Source of the DNA: an uncultured Collinsella sp.
GTDB lineage: Bacteria; Actinomycetota; Coriobacteriia; Coriobacteriales; Coriobacteriaceae
NCBI GenBank assembly: GCA_958421655.1
Contig: CATZMG010000021.1
Location: 1-29,077, forward strand
Reading direction: 5' to 3'
Length of the DNA: 29,077 bases
The notes under the pieces were generated by a model. It was not told the origin of the DNA, did not search any database, and saw nothing but the letters and a program-made list of their open reading frames with translations. Below, piece after piece: positions 1 to 7,029 of this stretch. Each line of letters starts with the position of its first letter. The first letter of the stretch is position 1. Both the position numbers and the translations under genes were made by a program.

Positions 1-201
1 CATCCAGATGACGGCGCGAGCGATGTTGATGAAGATGCTCGATGCTGGAAGCGGGTTATCGTCGCGGTTGAGTAGGTGGCGCAGCGTCTTGGAAACGACT
101 TTGGTGGCGATTGCCGTGCCTATTGCCAAGATGCCGGCCCAGATGATGTTGTGGACCCACCGTTGCTCAAAGAAATGAAGAATCGGCTCAAACAATTCCA
201 T
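1..201 (-). CDS. MscS-family mechanosensitive channel, N-terminal part only (runs off the window)
   Basis: The first 67 codons of a minus-strand gene are visible; the rest lies beyond position 1. The ATG at 201 is preceded by AGGAGG at 211-216 with good spacing, which fixes the start. The protein begins MELFEPILHFFEQRW. It then has a hydrophobic segment at about residues 20-38 (IIWAGILAIGTAIATKVV), a short basic loop with RDDNPLPASS, and the start of a second hydrophobic segment. This pattern (periplasmic N-terminus, TM1, basic loop with 'DDNPLP', TM2) is what I recall from small MscS-type channels, which open under membrane tension to release solutes. The pore helix and beta domain are outside the window, so the family call is inference from the N-terminus. 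A terminator-like hairpin (245-274) and a broken small ORF lie just upstream on the same strand. Confidence 0.65.
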   Translation of the reverse strand, partial: MELFEPILHFFEQRWVHNIIWAGILAIGTAIATKVVSKTLRHLLNRDDNPLPASSIFINIARAVIWM

Positions 202-215
202 GTAGGGAAAACCTC

Positions 216-379
216 CTAATGATCATTCAACCATGATACCCACCAAAAAGCCCGTCCGATCACATCGGACGGGCCGATAACTTGAGATGGGGCGGTCGCG
301 GTGGCGTAAGCTGGGGCGCCGGCGAGCACGCCGGTAAGGAGTGCGGCGGTCAAGCAAGACGGGGAAGAGGTCTTTTCAT
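216..379 (-). pseudogene. Remnant of a small exported-protein gene, frameshifted after codon 9
   Basis: On the minus strand an AAGGA ribosome site precedes ATG at 379, which reads MKRPLPRLA and then hits TGA at 350-352. Shifting frame by one base at that point opens a reading frame to TAG at 216-218. Its first residues, LTAALLTGVLAGAPAYA followed by TATAPSQ, look like the hydrophobic core and AxA cleavage site of a signal peptide. The restored product would be about 54 residues, ending next to the ribosome site of the channel gene. The terminator hairpin at 245-274 lies inside this frame, so the distal half may not be coding. It could be a decayed secreted peptide, or a 9-codon leader peptide in front of an attenuator. 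No function is claimed. Confidence 0.35.
245..274 (-). terminator. Rho-independent terminator or attenuator upstream of the MscS-like gene
   Basis: An 11-bp perfect stem (GCCCGTCCGAT / ATCGGACGGGC) with a 3-nt loop is followed on the minus strand by five T residues. It lies only 44 nt upstream of the channel start codon on the same strand. It therefore either ends the small upstream transcript or attenuates transcription into the channel gene. Confidence 0.75.
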
Positions 380-443
380 GGCAGTTTCCTTAGTCCTTAG
401 CCAGAATGTCTGGTTGAATATCGGATTATCGACATAATATGCG

Positions 444-483
444 AAAACCGCCGCAAGGGCGCTTGTCCCTTAGCGGCGGTTTT
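444..483. terminator. Bidirectional terminator hairpin after the ABC ATPase gene
   Basis: AAAACCGCCGC pairs with GCGGCGGTTTT, and the inner arms AAGGG / CCCTT extend the stem with one bulged A. The flanking A-run and T-run let it work on both strands. On the minus strand it closes the ABC transporter operon. The gap 202-536 otherwise holds only the small remnant gene and repeat copy 1. Confidence 0.8.
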
Positions 484-498
484 GACGTTTGCGCAGAT

Positions 499-538
499 AA
501 AACCTGCCAAAATAAACCTGTCCCTTTTTGGTAGGTTT
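499..538. repeat. 40-bp palindromic intergenic repeat, copy 1 of 3
   Basis: AAACCTGCCAAAA (500-512) pairs with TTTTGGTAGGTTT (526-538) apart from one G-U type position, around a TAAACCTGTCCCT centre. The right arm overlaps the TAA stop (537-539) of the ABC ATPase gene, so on the minus strand the hairpin starts at the stop codon and may help terminate. Copies 2 (26984-27024, inverted) and 3 (28931-28971) are at the other end of the window. Copies 1 and 3 share 29 consecutive identical bases. Confidence 0.8.
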
Positions 539-1331
539 AGCTTAGCAGCATGCGGTCGTTGGCGAGCTCGCCGCCCGAGACCTCCTCGAATTTCTGCAGC
601 AGGTCGGCCACGGTGAGCGACTTCTTCTCATCGCCCGCCACGTCGTAGATCACATGGCCCTCGTGCATCATGATCAGACGGTTGCCCAGACGGATGGCGT
701 CGTTCATGTTGTGCGTGACCATGAGCGTGGTCAGGTGGTTCTCGTCGACGATCTCCTCGGTCAGGTTGAGCACCTTAGAGGCCGTCTTGGGGTCGAGGGC
801 CGCAGTGTGCTCGTCGAGCAGCAGCAGGCGCGGTCTGGTGAGCGTGGCCATCAGCAGGGTGAGTGCCTGGCGCTGGCCGCCCGAGAGCAGGCCGACCTTG
901 GCGTTGAGGCGTGTGTCCAGACCAAGGTCCAGGCGCTTGAGCAGCTCAACGTACTCGTCCTTCTCGGCCTTGGTAACGCCCCACGAAAGGCCGCGACGCT
1001 GGCCGCGACGCTTGGCGAGGGCCAGGTTCTCGGCGATCTGCATGTCGGCAGCGGTACCGCGCATGGGGTCCTGAAACACGCGGCCCAGGTACTTGGCGCG
1101 CTGCGACTCGCTCAGGCGCGAGATATCGGTGCCGTCGAGCTCAATAACGCCCGAATCGAGCGGGTACACGCCGGCGATCATGTTGAGCAGCGTGGACTTG
1201 CCGGCGCCATTGCCGCCGATCACGGTTACAAAGTCGCCGTCATTCAGGGTGAGGTCGACGCCGGTGAGCGCGCGCTTCTCGGTGACGGTGCCCTTGTTAA
1301 AGGTCTTCTTGACGTGCGAGAGCTTAAGCAT
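537..1331 (-). CDS. ABC transporter ATP-binding protein of a lipoprotein-dependent uptake system
   Basis: This is the cytoplasmic ATPase that powers import through the permease encoded just upstream. Visible motifs are Walker A GGNGAGKST (about residues 40-48), the signature LSGGQRQALT, Walker B RLLLLDEHTAALD and the switch-histidine motif VTHN. The length (264 aa) is normal for the family. I chose ATG 1331 because its overlap with the permease stop (ATGCTTAA) is typical of translational coupling and a GGGGG ribosome site lies at a proper distance. An ATG at 1340 is in frame but sits directly on that site. The system resembles the three-gene ABC_sub_bind-type importers, some of which take up amino acids such as tryptophan. 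The substrate here is unknown. It is the last gene of the operon. Confidence 0.93.
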   Translation of the reverse strand: MLKLSHVKKTFNKGTVTEKRALTGVDLTLNDGDFVTVIGGNGAGKSTLLNMIAGVYPLDSGVIELDGTDISRLSESQRAKYLGRVFQDPMRGTAADMQIAENLALAKRRGQRRGLSWGVTKAEKDEYVELLKRLDLGLDTRLNAKVGLLSGGQRQALTLLMATLTRPRLLLLDEHTAALDPKTASKVLNLTEEIVDENHLTTLMVTHNMNDAIRLGNRLIMMHEGHVIYDVAGDEKKSLTVADLLQKFEEVSGGELANDRMLLS

Positions 1332-2247
1332 CTGCCTCATCCCCCTTCGTGTAGGAGCTGCGGAGCTTATAGCGCTCCCAAACCACGGGCACGCACAGGG
1401 CCACGGCGACGATCACGGCGGAGAGCAGCTTCATGTCGTTGGCGTCCATGCCCAACTGCAGCACGATGGCGCGGATAAGGAAGTACACCACGGAGCCAAA
1501 GACGGCGGAGGCAAGACGGACGCTAAACTGCGTGAGGCCGCCGGGAAGCAGACGGCCGAGCACCTCGCCGATAACAATGGCGGCAAGACCGATAACGATG
1601 GCACCGGTGCCCATACCAATGTCGGCATACTTTTGGCTCTGGCAGATGAGCGCGCCCGAAAGGCCGATGAGGGCGTTGGAGAGCACGAGGGCGATCATCT
1701 TGGTGGAGTTGGTGTTGACGCCCAGAGCGCGGATCATGTACTCGTTGTTGCCGGTGGCTCGCAGCGCCGAGCCGATCTCGGTGCCAAAGAACCAATACAG
1801 GATGGCAACGATAGCCACGGCGAGCAGGATGCCCAAGATGATGGCAACGGTGGACTGCGGCAGACCGGTCATATTGCTGACGGCCGAGAACACGGTGCCT
1901 TTGGCAAGAATGGGCGTATTGGACTTGCCCATGATGCGCAGGTTGATGGACCACAGGCTGATCTGGGTGAGGATTCCGGCGAGGATCGCAGGAATCTCAA
2001 AGACGGTGGTCAAAATGCCCGTGACGGCGCCCGCGATGGCGCCGGCGCACATACCGGCCAGCACGGCGAACAGCGGGTCGACGTTGTTATTGACGATGAG
2101 CACAGCGCAGACGCAGCCGCCGAGGGCAAAGCTGCCGTCGCAGGTCATATCGGGAATGTCGAGCAGGCGGAACGTGATAAACACGCCAAGCACCATAATG
2201 CCCCAGAGGACGCCCTGCGAAACGGCGCCCTGCAATGCAATGAGCAT
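1324..2247 (-). CDS. ABC transporter permease (BPD_transp_2 / branched-chain-type)
   Basis: This is a 307-residue inner-membrane permease with about eight or nine hydrophobic segments spread along the whole length, for example LWGIMVLGVFITFRLL near the N-terminus and VAIILGILLAVAIVAILYW in the middle. The family forms the channel of importers fed by a periplasmic-type binding protein. Start ATG 2247 is preceded by AGGAGGT at 2255-2261. The gene is second in the operon, 203 nt after the lipoprotein gene, and overlaps the ATPase gene by 8 nt. The length is standard for permeases paired with ABC_sub_bind lipoproteins. The substrate is not apparent from the sequence. Confidence 0.92.
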   Translation of the reverse strand: MLIALQGAVSQGVLWGIMVLGVFITFRLLDIPDMTCDGSFALGGCVCAVLIVNNNVDPLFAVLAGMCAGAIAGAVTGILTTVFEIPAILAGILTQISLWSINLRIMGKSNTPILAKGTVFSAVSNMTGLPQSTVAIILGILLAVAIVAILYWFFGTEIGSALRATGNNEYMIRALGVNTNSTKMIALVLSNALIGLSGALICQSQKYADIGMGTGAIVIGLAAIVIGEVLGRLLPGGLTQFSVRLASAVFGSVVYFLIRAIVLQLGMDANDMKLLSAVIVAVALCVPVVWERYKLRSSYTKGDEADA

Positions 2248-2351
2248 GCTTCATACCTCCTAGGATAGGGTGGACACGTGATTCACCATAATAGCGGTAA
2301 CAATGCATAGAAGAGTTACGGACAGACGTTTTGTTTTACCTGAAACAAGCA

Positions 2352-2380
2352 GGGCGGACGCCGGTCTACAGCGCCCGCCC
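2352..2380 (-). terminator. Hairpin between binding-protein and permease genes, possible partial terminator
   Basis: On the minus strand GGGCGG-g-CGC pairs with GCG-t-CCGCCC around a 9-nt loop, followed by TGCTTGTTT. The weak T-run suggests partial termination or an mRNA-stabilising structure. That would give more binding protein than permease, a common arrangement in ABC operons. The functional role is inferred. Confidence 0.45.
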
Positions 2381-2450
2381 CTGTGGCTCAGATATTGAAT
2401 AACGCGGCTAAAGCGCGAGCACGGGCTCTAGACGCATGCCGCGTATGGCA

Positions 2451-3431
2451 TTACGCGTCCAGGGCGGAAAGGTCGATGCCCAGGGCCTCGGCCATTTCGT
2501 CGTTCTTGACGACGACCAGGTCCTTGCTCGAGAGGTGCTTGATCGGCATATCCTCGGGCTTGGCCTCGCCCTTCAGGATCTTAACGGCCATCTCGCCCGC
2601 GGCGTAGCCCAGGTCCTCATAGTTGATGGAGAGGGTAAACAGGCCGCCGGCCATGCACATACCCTCCTCGCCAGTCACGAAGGGAAGCTTGTTTTCCTTG
2701 CAGATCTGGCCGACCTGCGAGGCACCCGCGGCGATGGTGTTGTCGGTGGGGGAGTACAGCGCGTCGACCTTGCCCACGGCAGACTCGACGACGGACTGAA
2801 TCTCGTTGGAGCTCGAGACGGTGAAGTCAGTGTACTCGAGGCCCAGCTTGTCGAGCTCCTTCTTGGCGGCCTTGATCTGGACGTCGGAGTTGGACTCGGC
2901 GGTGCAGTAGAGCAGGCCGACCTTTTTAACGTCGGGCAGGACCTTCTGCATCATCTCGAGCTGCTCGGCGACCGGGGTGAGGTCGGAAGCGCCCGTGACG
3001 TTGGTGCCGGGCTTGTCGTTGTCCTGGACCAGGCCGGAGGCGGCGTAGTCGGTGATGGCGCAGCCCACGATGGGGATATCGGCCGTGGCGCCGGCGGCAG
3101 CCTGCGCGGCGGGCGTGGCGATGGCATAAATCAGGTTGACGTTGTCGCCCACAAACTTGTCGGCAATGGACTTACACGTGGACTGGTCGTTCTGGGCGTT
3201 CTTCTGGTCGATCTTGACCTTAAGGCCGCTCTCCTTGATGGCCTTGACAAAGCCGTCGTTGGCGGCATCGAGTGCGGAGTGCTCGGTGAGCTGCAGAACG
3301 CCGATGGTGTAGTCGGAACCGGCGGCAGCAGAGCCGGAGCCAGAGTTGCCGCCGCATCCGGCGAGCGGGGCGAGCGCGAGCAGGCCGGCGGAGACCAGAA
3401 GGCTCCTGCGGCTGATGGTGATGTCCTTCAT
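2451..3431 (-). CDS. ABC transporter substrate-binding lipoprotein (ABC_sub_bind family)
   Basis: This is a 326-residue solute receptor anchored outside the membrane. The N-terminus MKDITISRRSLLVSAGLL contains a twin-arginine-like SRRSLL motif and then a lipobox LAGC with the lipidated cysteine at residue 26, so Tat export followed by lipidation is likely. The mature part starts with a Gly/Ser-rich linker and YTIGVLQLTEHSALD, typical of ABC_sub_bind two-lobe binding proteins. Start ATG 3431 follows GGGGGT. A longer in-frame start at 3479 would bury the signal peptide and was rejected. It is the first gene of the operon with permease and ATPase. No T-box or riboswitch was recognised in the leader. 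The ligand is unknown. Confidence 0.92.
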   Translation of the reverse strand: MKDITISRRSLLVSAGLLALAPLAGCGGNSGSGSAAAGSDYTIGVLQLTEHSALDAANDGFVKAIKESGLKVKIDQKNAQNDQSTCKSIADKFVGDNVNLIYAIATPAAQAAAGATADIPIVGCAITDYAASGLVQDNDKPGTNVTGASDLTPVAEQLEMMQKVLPDVKKVGLLYCTAESNSDVQIKAAKKELDKLGLEYTDFTVSSSNEIQSVVESAVGKVDALYSPTDNTIAAGASQVGQICKENKLPFVTGEEGMCMAGGLFTLSINYEDLGYAAGEMAVKILKGEAKPEDMPIKHLSSKDLVVVKNDEMAEALGIDLSALDA

Positions 3432-3591
3432 ATCATTACCCCCAGTATAAAAATGGCTGGAAACACTGCACTGGGACAAAGTGCAAGTGGAACTATAGTA
3501 GCGCTGATGTCCATTTTTACAACAGCCTGGCGGGTTTTTTAATACAGAATCGGATGGGCGGTACGGGTAGTCGAATGGGCGGCGGAGGGTC

Positions 3592-4377
3592 TTATGCGGC
3601 GGAGGAGGCGTCGTCCTCGTCTAGGGCGGCGAAGAGCTTCTTGCCGTCGAGGAGACGTGTGGTGACGTTTCTCATTCGGCCAATCTCTACGGTACGCAAC
3701 GTGTCATCGGCGCCTCGGGCGTCGTAGACCGTTCCCAGCAGATACGAGATGCCATCGCGCTGCCTGATGGCAAAGGGACGGAGTGTCATCCGTGCTGCTT
3801 CGGTTTCGCCACGCGTCGTGACGCTCGAAATATCAAAACTCACCGTGGTTCCGTGGTCGATGGCCTGCTCGACGAGCTCGCACGTGTCGATGCGCTTGAT
3901 GGGCGTGCGTGTTGCCTTGGTAGCCTTGCTGCCTGCGCTTGGAGCAGGTTCGGGTGTATCGAGATAGCCGCGAACGTCGGCACTCGCCATGGCAACTAAG
4001 TGCTGCGCCATGCTCTTGCGGATGGCGATAGGCGTGGAGCGGTTGCGCATGACCATACCGTGGAGCCGGATGATCTCCTCGTCGGTGAGTGGACGGGTCA
4101 AGAGCCGATACCCCACGCCGCGCTTGTATTCAATCTCATATCCGGCATGGCGAAGCGCGGAGATGGCGGTGTAGATGCTGCGCCGCGCCGCCGAGATGGG
4201 CATGCGGGCGGGGTCGTCGGGATGGGCGAGGCGCCGGATCAACTCATCGGAAAGCATGGCCTTGTCCTCGCCGGTGTTTTCGCTTAATAGTTGCAGGATG
4301 CGAACGGCGCGATAGGCTGCCATCGAGGCGGCGCCCCTCGTCGTGGTGTCGTAGGTTTCAACAGCGGCTTCGGTCAT
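3592..4377 (-). CDS. WYL-type helix-turn-helix transcriptional regulator
   Basis: This is a 261-residue cytoplasmic regulator. Residues about 17-95 form a winged-helix region (MAAYRAVRILQLLSENTGED through ALRHAGYEIEYKRGVGYRLL), with the 'AGYEIEYKRGVGYRL' wing typical of HTH proteins linked to WYL domains. After a Pro/Ala/Lys-rich linker, residues about 160-255 resemble a WYL effector domain (MTLRPFAIRQRDGISYLLGTV). Such proteins usually sense a nucleotide or other small ligand. ATG 4377 is chosen because AAAGGA lies ten bases upstream; the in-frame GTG at 4386 is too close to that site. The gene is alone between the ABC operon and asnS. The target genes cannot be told; the downstream ABC operon is one guess. 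Confidence 0.8.
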   Translation of the reverse strand: MTEAAVETYDTTTRGAASMAAYRAVRILQLLSENTGEDKAMLSDELIRRLAHPDDPARMPISAARRSIYTAISALRHAGYEIEYKRGVGYRLLTRPLTDEEIIRLHGMVMRNRSTPIAIRKSMAQHLVAMASADVRGYLDTPEPAPSAGSKATKATRTPIKRIDTCELVEQAIDHGTTVSFDISSVTTRGETEAARMTLRPFAIRQRDGISYLLGTVYDARGADDTLRTVEIGRMRNVTTRLLDGKKLFAALDEDDASSAA

Positions 4378-4553
4378 CGTGCCCACGTCCTTTCCGTTTT
4401 GGGTGGCGACGGTATGGAGCCTAGGACGTGGGGCTTTCCCAGGGGCGCAGGGCGCTCTGGGCGGTCGGTAGTCGTCGGCAAACGGTGGGTCGAGTTTTCA
4501 ACAGCCCTGCTCAACTGACCAAAAACTTGCCAAAAGCTTGACGGATGCTGTTG

Positions 4554-4590
4554 AAAAAAAGCGTCTCTCGACCGATGTCGAGAGACGCTT
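4554..4590 (-). terminator. Rho-independent terminator of asnS
   Basis: A 12-bp perfect stem (GCGTCTCTCGAC / GTCGAGAGACGC) with a 4-nt loop is followed on the minus strand by seven T residues. It lies just past the asnS stop and is the cleanest terminator on this strand. Confidence 0.9.
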
Positions 4591-4636
4591 ATGCGATGAG
4601 CGTTGGCGTGTGGCGACGCGAGCTAGCGTCCGACGA

Positions 4637-6040
4637 TTAGAAGTCGGCGTTGCCCACGGTGCGCGGGTGCGGCAGGACGTCGCGGATGTTGCCCACGCCG
4701 GTCAGATACATGACCAAGCGCTCGAAGCCCAGACCGTAGCCGGCGTGCTTGCAGGAACCGTAGCGGCGCAGGTCAAGGTAGTACTTGTACTGCTCGGGAT
4801 TCATGCCCAGGTCCTTGATGCGGGCCTCGAGCAGATCCAGGCGCTCCTCGCGCTGGGAGCCGCCGATGATCTCGCCGATACCGGGAACCAGGCAGTCGGC
4901 GGCGGCGACGGTCTTGCCGTCCTCGTTCATGCGCATGTAGAACGCCTTGATCTCGGCCGGGTAGTCGGTCACGAAGGTCGGGCGCTTAAAGTGCTCCTCG
5001 GTCAGGAAGCGCTCGTGCTCGGTCTGCAAGTCGATGCCCCAGCTGACGGGGTAATCAAACTGGTGGCCAGCAGCGACTGCCTGCTCCAGGATCTCGACGG
5101 CCTCGGTGTAGGTAACGCGGGCAAAGTCGGAGTTGGCGACATGGTCCAGGCGCTCGAGCAGACCCTTGTCCACAAACTTGTTGAGCATATTGAGCTCGTC
5201 GGGGCAGGTTGCCATGACGTCCTTGAGGACATACTTGAGCATGGCCTCGGCGTTATCCATGTAGTCGTTAAGGTCGGCAAAGGCCATCTCAGGTTCGATC
5301 ATCCAAAACTCGGCGGCGTGGCGCGTGGTGTTGGAGTTCTCGGCACGGAAAGTGGGGCCAAAGGTGTACACGTCGCCAAAGGCCATGGCAAAGTTCTCGG
5401 CATTGAGCTGGCCGGACACGGTGAGGCTCGCATGCTTGCCAAAGAAGTCCTGGCTCCAGTCGACCTCGCCGGACTCGGTGAGGGGCGGATTTTTGGGGTC
5501 GAGTGTGGTCACGCGGAACATCTCGCCGGCGCCCTCGCAGTCACTCGTGGTGATGATGGGGGTGTTGACGTAGACAAAACCCTGCTCCTGGAAGAAGCGG
5601 TGGATGGCGGCAGCCGCGACAGAGCGGATGCGGAACACGGCGCGGAACAGGTTGGTGCGCGGGCGCAGGTGCTGCTGGGTGCGCAGGAACTCGACGGTTG
5701 CGCGCTTCTTCTGCAGCGGGTAATCCGGGGCGCTCGTGCCCTCGACCTCGATGGAAGTGGCAGAAAGCTCGAAAGGCTGGGGTGCATCGGGGGTCAGTTT
5801 GACGGTGCCGGTGCAAATGAGTGCGGCCGAGACGTTTTGATGGGCGATCTCGTCGTAGTTGTCGAGTGCCTCGCGGTTCATGACGACCTGCAGGTCGCGG
5901 AAGCAGCTGCCGTCGTTGAGCGTAACAAAGCCAAAGTTCTTCATGTCGCGGACGGACTTAACCCAGCCGGCGACGGTGACAGTCTGGCCGCCGAGCGACT
6001 CGGCATCGGCATAGAGCTGCGCGATTTTGGTGCGGTTCAC
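4637..6040 (-). CDS. asnS: Asparaginyl-tRNA synthetase
   Basis: This is a class II aminoacyl-tRNA synthetase that charges tRNA-Asn with asparagine. The 467-residue product has an N-terminal OB-fold anticodon-binding domain (VTVAGWVKSVRDMKNFGFV). The class II catalytic core follows, with motif 2 (FRAENSNTTRHAAEFWMIE) and motif 3 (GLGFERLVMYLTG) near the C-terminus. It ends in RDVLPHPRTVGNADF, close to the usual AsnRS end. The start is GTG 6040: GGGAGG lies four bases upstream, and the protein then begins MNRTKIAQLY. The reading frame stays open upstream for 88 more codons, but those include the ribosome site and have no family similarity. It is a single-gene unit with its own terminator at 4554-4590. 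Confidence 0.97.
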   Translation of the reverse strand: MNRTKIAQLYADAESLGGQTVTVAGWVKSVRDMKNFGFVTLNDGSCFRDLQVVMNREALDNYDEIAHQNVSAALICTGTVKLTPDAPQPFELSATSIEVEGTSAPDYPLQKKRATVEFLRTQQHLRPRTNLFRAVFRIRSVAAAAIHRFFQEQGFVYVNTPIITTSDCEGAGEMFRVTTLDPKNPPLTESGEVDWSQDFFGKHASLTVSGQLNAENFAMAFGDVYTFGPTFRAENSNTTRHAAEFWMIEPEMAFADLNDYMDNAEAMLKYVLKDVMATCPDELNMLNKFVDKGLLERLDHVANSDFARVTYTEAVEILEQAVAAGHQFDYPVSWGIDLQTEHERFLTEEHFKRPTFVTDYPAEIKAFYMRMNEDGKTVAAADCLVPGIGEIIGGSQREERLDLLEARIKDLGMNPEQYKYYLDLRRYGSCKHAGYGLGFERLVMYLTGVGNIRDVLPHPRTVGNADF

Positions 6041-6152
6041 GTATCCTCCCATAACGGTTGAATGATAGTTATCCATACAGTTCAATATTCTAGCAGCTCG
6101 GCTCATTTGGGCTATACAGATAAAGCATTGGCGGGATGGTTTTTCAAACGAA

Positions 6153-6184
6153 AAGCGCCCGCGGCCAAATGGTCGCGGGCGCTT
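6153..6184 (-). terminator. Terminator of the PTS EIIA gene
   Basis: AAGCGCCCGCG pairs with CGCGGGCGCTT around a 9-10-nt loop, followed by TTTTCGTTT on the minus strand. It separates the EIIA gene from asnS. The 110 nt between it and the asnS start should hold the asnS promoter; TAGAAT near 6090 on the minus strand is a possible -10. Confidence 0.85.
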
Positions 6185-6221
6185 GACGAGGTGCCTTTTG
6201 GCTGTGTGGCGCGGGGCCTGG

Positions 6222-6785
6222 CTACTTGGTCTTGGCAACCAGCAGCGGGTCGCCAAGCTTGACGAGCGGGTTGCCGCCGATAAGCGTTCCAGACTCGCCG
6301 ACATGGTCGATGCTCTTAAGACGATCGAGCTCGGAGACGATGACGGTCACGATGTCCTCGTGACCAGCGGCCTTAATGGCCTCGCGGTCGAAGCTGATGA
6401 GCGGCTGGCCTGCCTTGACCACATCGCCCATCTCGACAAAGCGGGCAAAACCCTTGCCGTTCATTTCCACGGTGCCCAGGCCAACATGGATGAACACGCG
6501 CAGGCCGTCCTCGGTAATCATGCCGATGGAGTGGTTGGTGACGGTGGTGGCGCCGATGCGGCCGTTGGCGGGCGCATAGATGGTGCCGGTAATGGGCTCG
6601 ATGCCATAGCCCTGGCCAAGCATGCCCGAGGCGATCGTCTCGTCGGGAACCTCGTTCAGGTTGACGAGCACGCCGTTGACGGGGGCATAGATGACGCCTT
6701 CGCGGGTGGCGAAGCTTGCTGCGGGCGGAACGGACGCCTCGCCGGTCGAGGTGAAGGTGGACTTAAGCGAATCGAGCAGACCCAT
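6222..6785 (-). CDS. PTS sugar transporter EIIA component, glucose family (stand-alone)
   Basis: This single-domain phosphocarrier accepts phosphate from HPr and passes it to an EIIB/EIIC sugar permease, or acts as a regulator as E. coli Crr does. The 187-residue protein has the EIIA-Glc signatures: GVIYAPVNGVLVNL, the supporting histidine in TNHSIGMITEDG (H85), and the phosphorylated histidine in VFIHVGLGTVEM (H100). VKAGQPLISFD follows, also typical. The N-terminal ~25 residues form a flexible tail. ATG 6785 is preceded by GGAGG seven bases upstream; the frame is open further up but without family similarity. No EIIB or EIIC gene is adjacent, so the partner must be elsewhere. It is divergent from the hydrolase gene at 7030. 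Confidence 0.93.
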   Translation of the reverse strand: MGLLDSLKSTFTSTGEASVPPAASFATREGVIYAPVNGVLVNLNEVPDETIASGMLGQGYGIEPITGTIYAPANGRIGATTVTNHSIGMITEDGLRVFIHVGLGTVEMNGKGFARFVEMGDVVKAGQPLISFDREAIKAAGHEDIVTVIVSELDRLKSIDHVGESGTLIGGNPLVKLGDPLLVAKTK

Positions 6786-6832
6786 AGTTGCCTCCAACTT
6801 AAATAGGCGCATATCGCGCGTTTGGTTTGCCG

Positions 6833-6842
6833 GAAACGTTTC
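6833..6842. promoter_or_regulatory. Palindrome GAAACGTTTC in the EIIA leader, LacI-type operator candidate
   Basis: A perfect 10-bp palindrome lies between the candidate EIIA promoter and its start codon. LacI/CcpA-family operators commonly centre on AACGTT. Its position would allow repression of the EIIA gene. No regulator gene is nearby and the match is short. Confidence 0.35.
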
Positions 6843-6874
6843 ATATGTGTTTCGCGGCTTGGTCAACGCCCCAT

Positions 6875-6903
6875 ATTCTACGCTGCTCAACGATACCTCT
6901 GAA
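6875..6903 (-). promoter_or_regulatory. Candidate promoter for the EIIA gene
   Basis: On the minus strand TTCAGA (6898-6903) and TAGAAT (6875-6880) are separated by 17 nt, a sigma-70-like arrangement. It lies about 90 nt upstream of the start codon. Unverified by-eye prediction. Confidence 0.4.
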
Positions 6904-6982
6904 CTGGGATTATGTGATATATCAGTTGAAGGGAAACTTATTGCCGGAGTGTTTCTGCGCCACGGGTTCAAGTGGGGTACGC

Positions 6983-7010
6983 TTGAAGGCGAAAAACAAG
7001 GGCGCATAAT
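6983..7010 (+). promoter_or_regulatory. Candidate promoter for the alpha/beta hydrolase gene
   Basis: TTGAAG (6983-6988) and CATAAT (7005-7010) are separated by 16 nt. The predicted start of transcription would be only about 10 nt before the AAGGGAG ribosome site, giving a very short leader. Confidence 0.5.
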
Positions 7011-7029
7011 TTGCGCGAAGGGAGCACAT

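Noticed and set aside
4291..4518. Plus-strand frames opposite the WYL regulator
   Set aside because: They are shadows of the minus-strand gene; no ribosome site and low-complexity Arg/Gly-rich products.
4387..4636. Inverted repeat TTTTCAACAGC (4495-4505) / GCTGTTGAAAA (4547-4557) between the regulator and asnS
   Set aside because: It is real but short, widely spaced and next to the asnS terminator; I could not assign it to a repeat family or regulatory role with confidence.
6041..6304. 88-codon upstream extension of asnS
   Set aside because: It covers the asnS ribosome site and the EIIA terminator, overlaps the EIIA stop, and has no family similarity. GTG 6040 has an ideal ribosome site.
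6691..7029. 113-codon upstream extension of the hydrolase gene
   Set aside because: It lies over the divergent EIIA start and both candidate promoters; ATG 7030 has AAGGGAG in place.
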